Positions 7,589 to 7,735 of a stretch of DNA of 7,735 nucleotides are shown in pieces. The notes below the pieces were generated by a model. The model worked only from the letters and a program-made list of their open reading frames with translations. It ran no database searches and was not told where the DNA came from. Position 1 is the first letter of the stretch. Each line of letters starts with the position of its first letter. Where the stretch lies: contig CAZVAR010000154.1 in assembly GCA_964625225.1 (NCBI GenBank), positions 1-7,735 of the forward strand, in the 5' to 3' direction. The translations under genes were made by a program, and so were the position numbers. The stretch comes from CAZVAR01 sp964625225. GTDB taxonomy: Bacteria; Pseudomonadota; Alphaproteobacteria; JAJUGE01.

Positions 7589-7735
7589 CTATCCCTTCAT
7601 GGCACGGGCGCCGGCCATCACCGCCTTGACGATGTTGTGGTAGCCGGTGCAGCGGCACAGATTCCCCTCGAGCCAGTGCCGGACCTCCTGCTCGGTCGGC
7701 TCGGGATTGCGCTTGGTGAGATCGATGGCGCTCAT
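7589..7735 (-). CDS. coxS: CO dehydrogenase-like small subunit, [2Fe-2S] protein, C-terminal part (5' end beyond window)
   Basis: Only the last 48 residues are in the window; the family is usually about 160 residues, so the start and the plant-ferredoxin-like N-terminal domain lie past the right edge. The visible part includes KRNPEPTEQEVRHWLEGNLC and then RCTGYHNIVKAV. The CRC pair, residues 27 and 29 of the fragment, supplies two of the four cysteines of the second [2Fe-2S] cluster in the all-helical C-terminal domain, the cluster nearest the molybdenum cofactor. The fragment begins with a methionine codon right at the edge (7733-7735). This is an internal methionine of the conserved helix before the cluster, not a start. 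The TAG stop is four bases before the coxL ATG. The gene leads the S-L-M operon as far as can be seen. Confidence 0.93.
   Translation of the reverse strand: MSAIDLTKRNPEPTEQEVRHWLEGNLCRCTGYHNIVKAVMAGARAMKG

Noticed and set aside
5164..7629. Long plus-strand open frames (5164-6219 and 6265-7629) opposite coxL
   Set aside because: They are antisense to a clear coxL with strong family motifs. Their translations are rich in Arg, Gly, Asp and Val with no recognisable fold, as expected from high-GC third-position bias.
7733..7735. ATG at the right edge as the start of a 48-residue protein
   Set aside because: The peptide is plainly the C-terminal part of CoxS, and this methionine is internal to the conserved helix, so the gene continues beyond the window.

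Overview
The window is GC-rich DNA (roughly two thirds G+C or more by eye) from a Gram-negative bacterium, most likely an alphaproteobacterium. The grounds are base composition, an outer-membrane lipoprotein/AsmA-like system, and a form II CO-dehydrogenase-like cluster. Nothing in the sequence fixes the genus. All seven genes lie on the minus strand and are tightly packed. The largest gap is 80 bases (4310-4389). I see no RNA genes, mobile elements, CRISPR arrays or long repeats.

Right part (7735 down to 4390): a molybdenum hydroxylase of the xanthine oxidase / aerobic CO dehydrogenase family, in the order small [2Fe-2S] subunit (3' part only), large molybdopterin subunit, medium FAD subunit. 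The S-L-M order and the active-site loop AYRGAGR, in place of AYRCSFR, place it in the form II class. That class lacks the copper-binding cysteine of genuine Mo-Cu CO dehydrogenase, so the substrate is unknown. A strong GC hairpin follows the medium-subunit gene and probably ends or attenuates this unit.

Middle part (4309 down to 548): the three-gene envelope set ydbH-ynbE-ydbL. It encodes a 1048-residue inner-membrane-anchored AsmA-like protein, a small lipoprotein and a small secreted protein. In E. coli the homologues form an inner-to-outer membrane bridge thought to carry phospholipids. The genes are linked by a 4-base stop/start overlap option and by a ribosome binding site that overlaps a stop codon, so they look like one operon.

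Left part (514 to the window edge): the N-terminal 171 residues of a MoxR-type AAA+ ATPase of the CoxD kind. CoxD proteins help mature the active site of CO dehydrogenases, so it may serve the oxidoreductase encoded beyond the envelope genes. The unusual point is that the lipid-transport trio sits between a form II hydroxylase and its probable maturation ATPase. I found no convincing wholly new system. The most useful points are the form II assignment, this interleaved layout, and a shared beta-strand-like motif in YdbH and YnbE.
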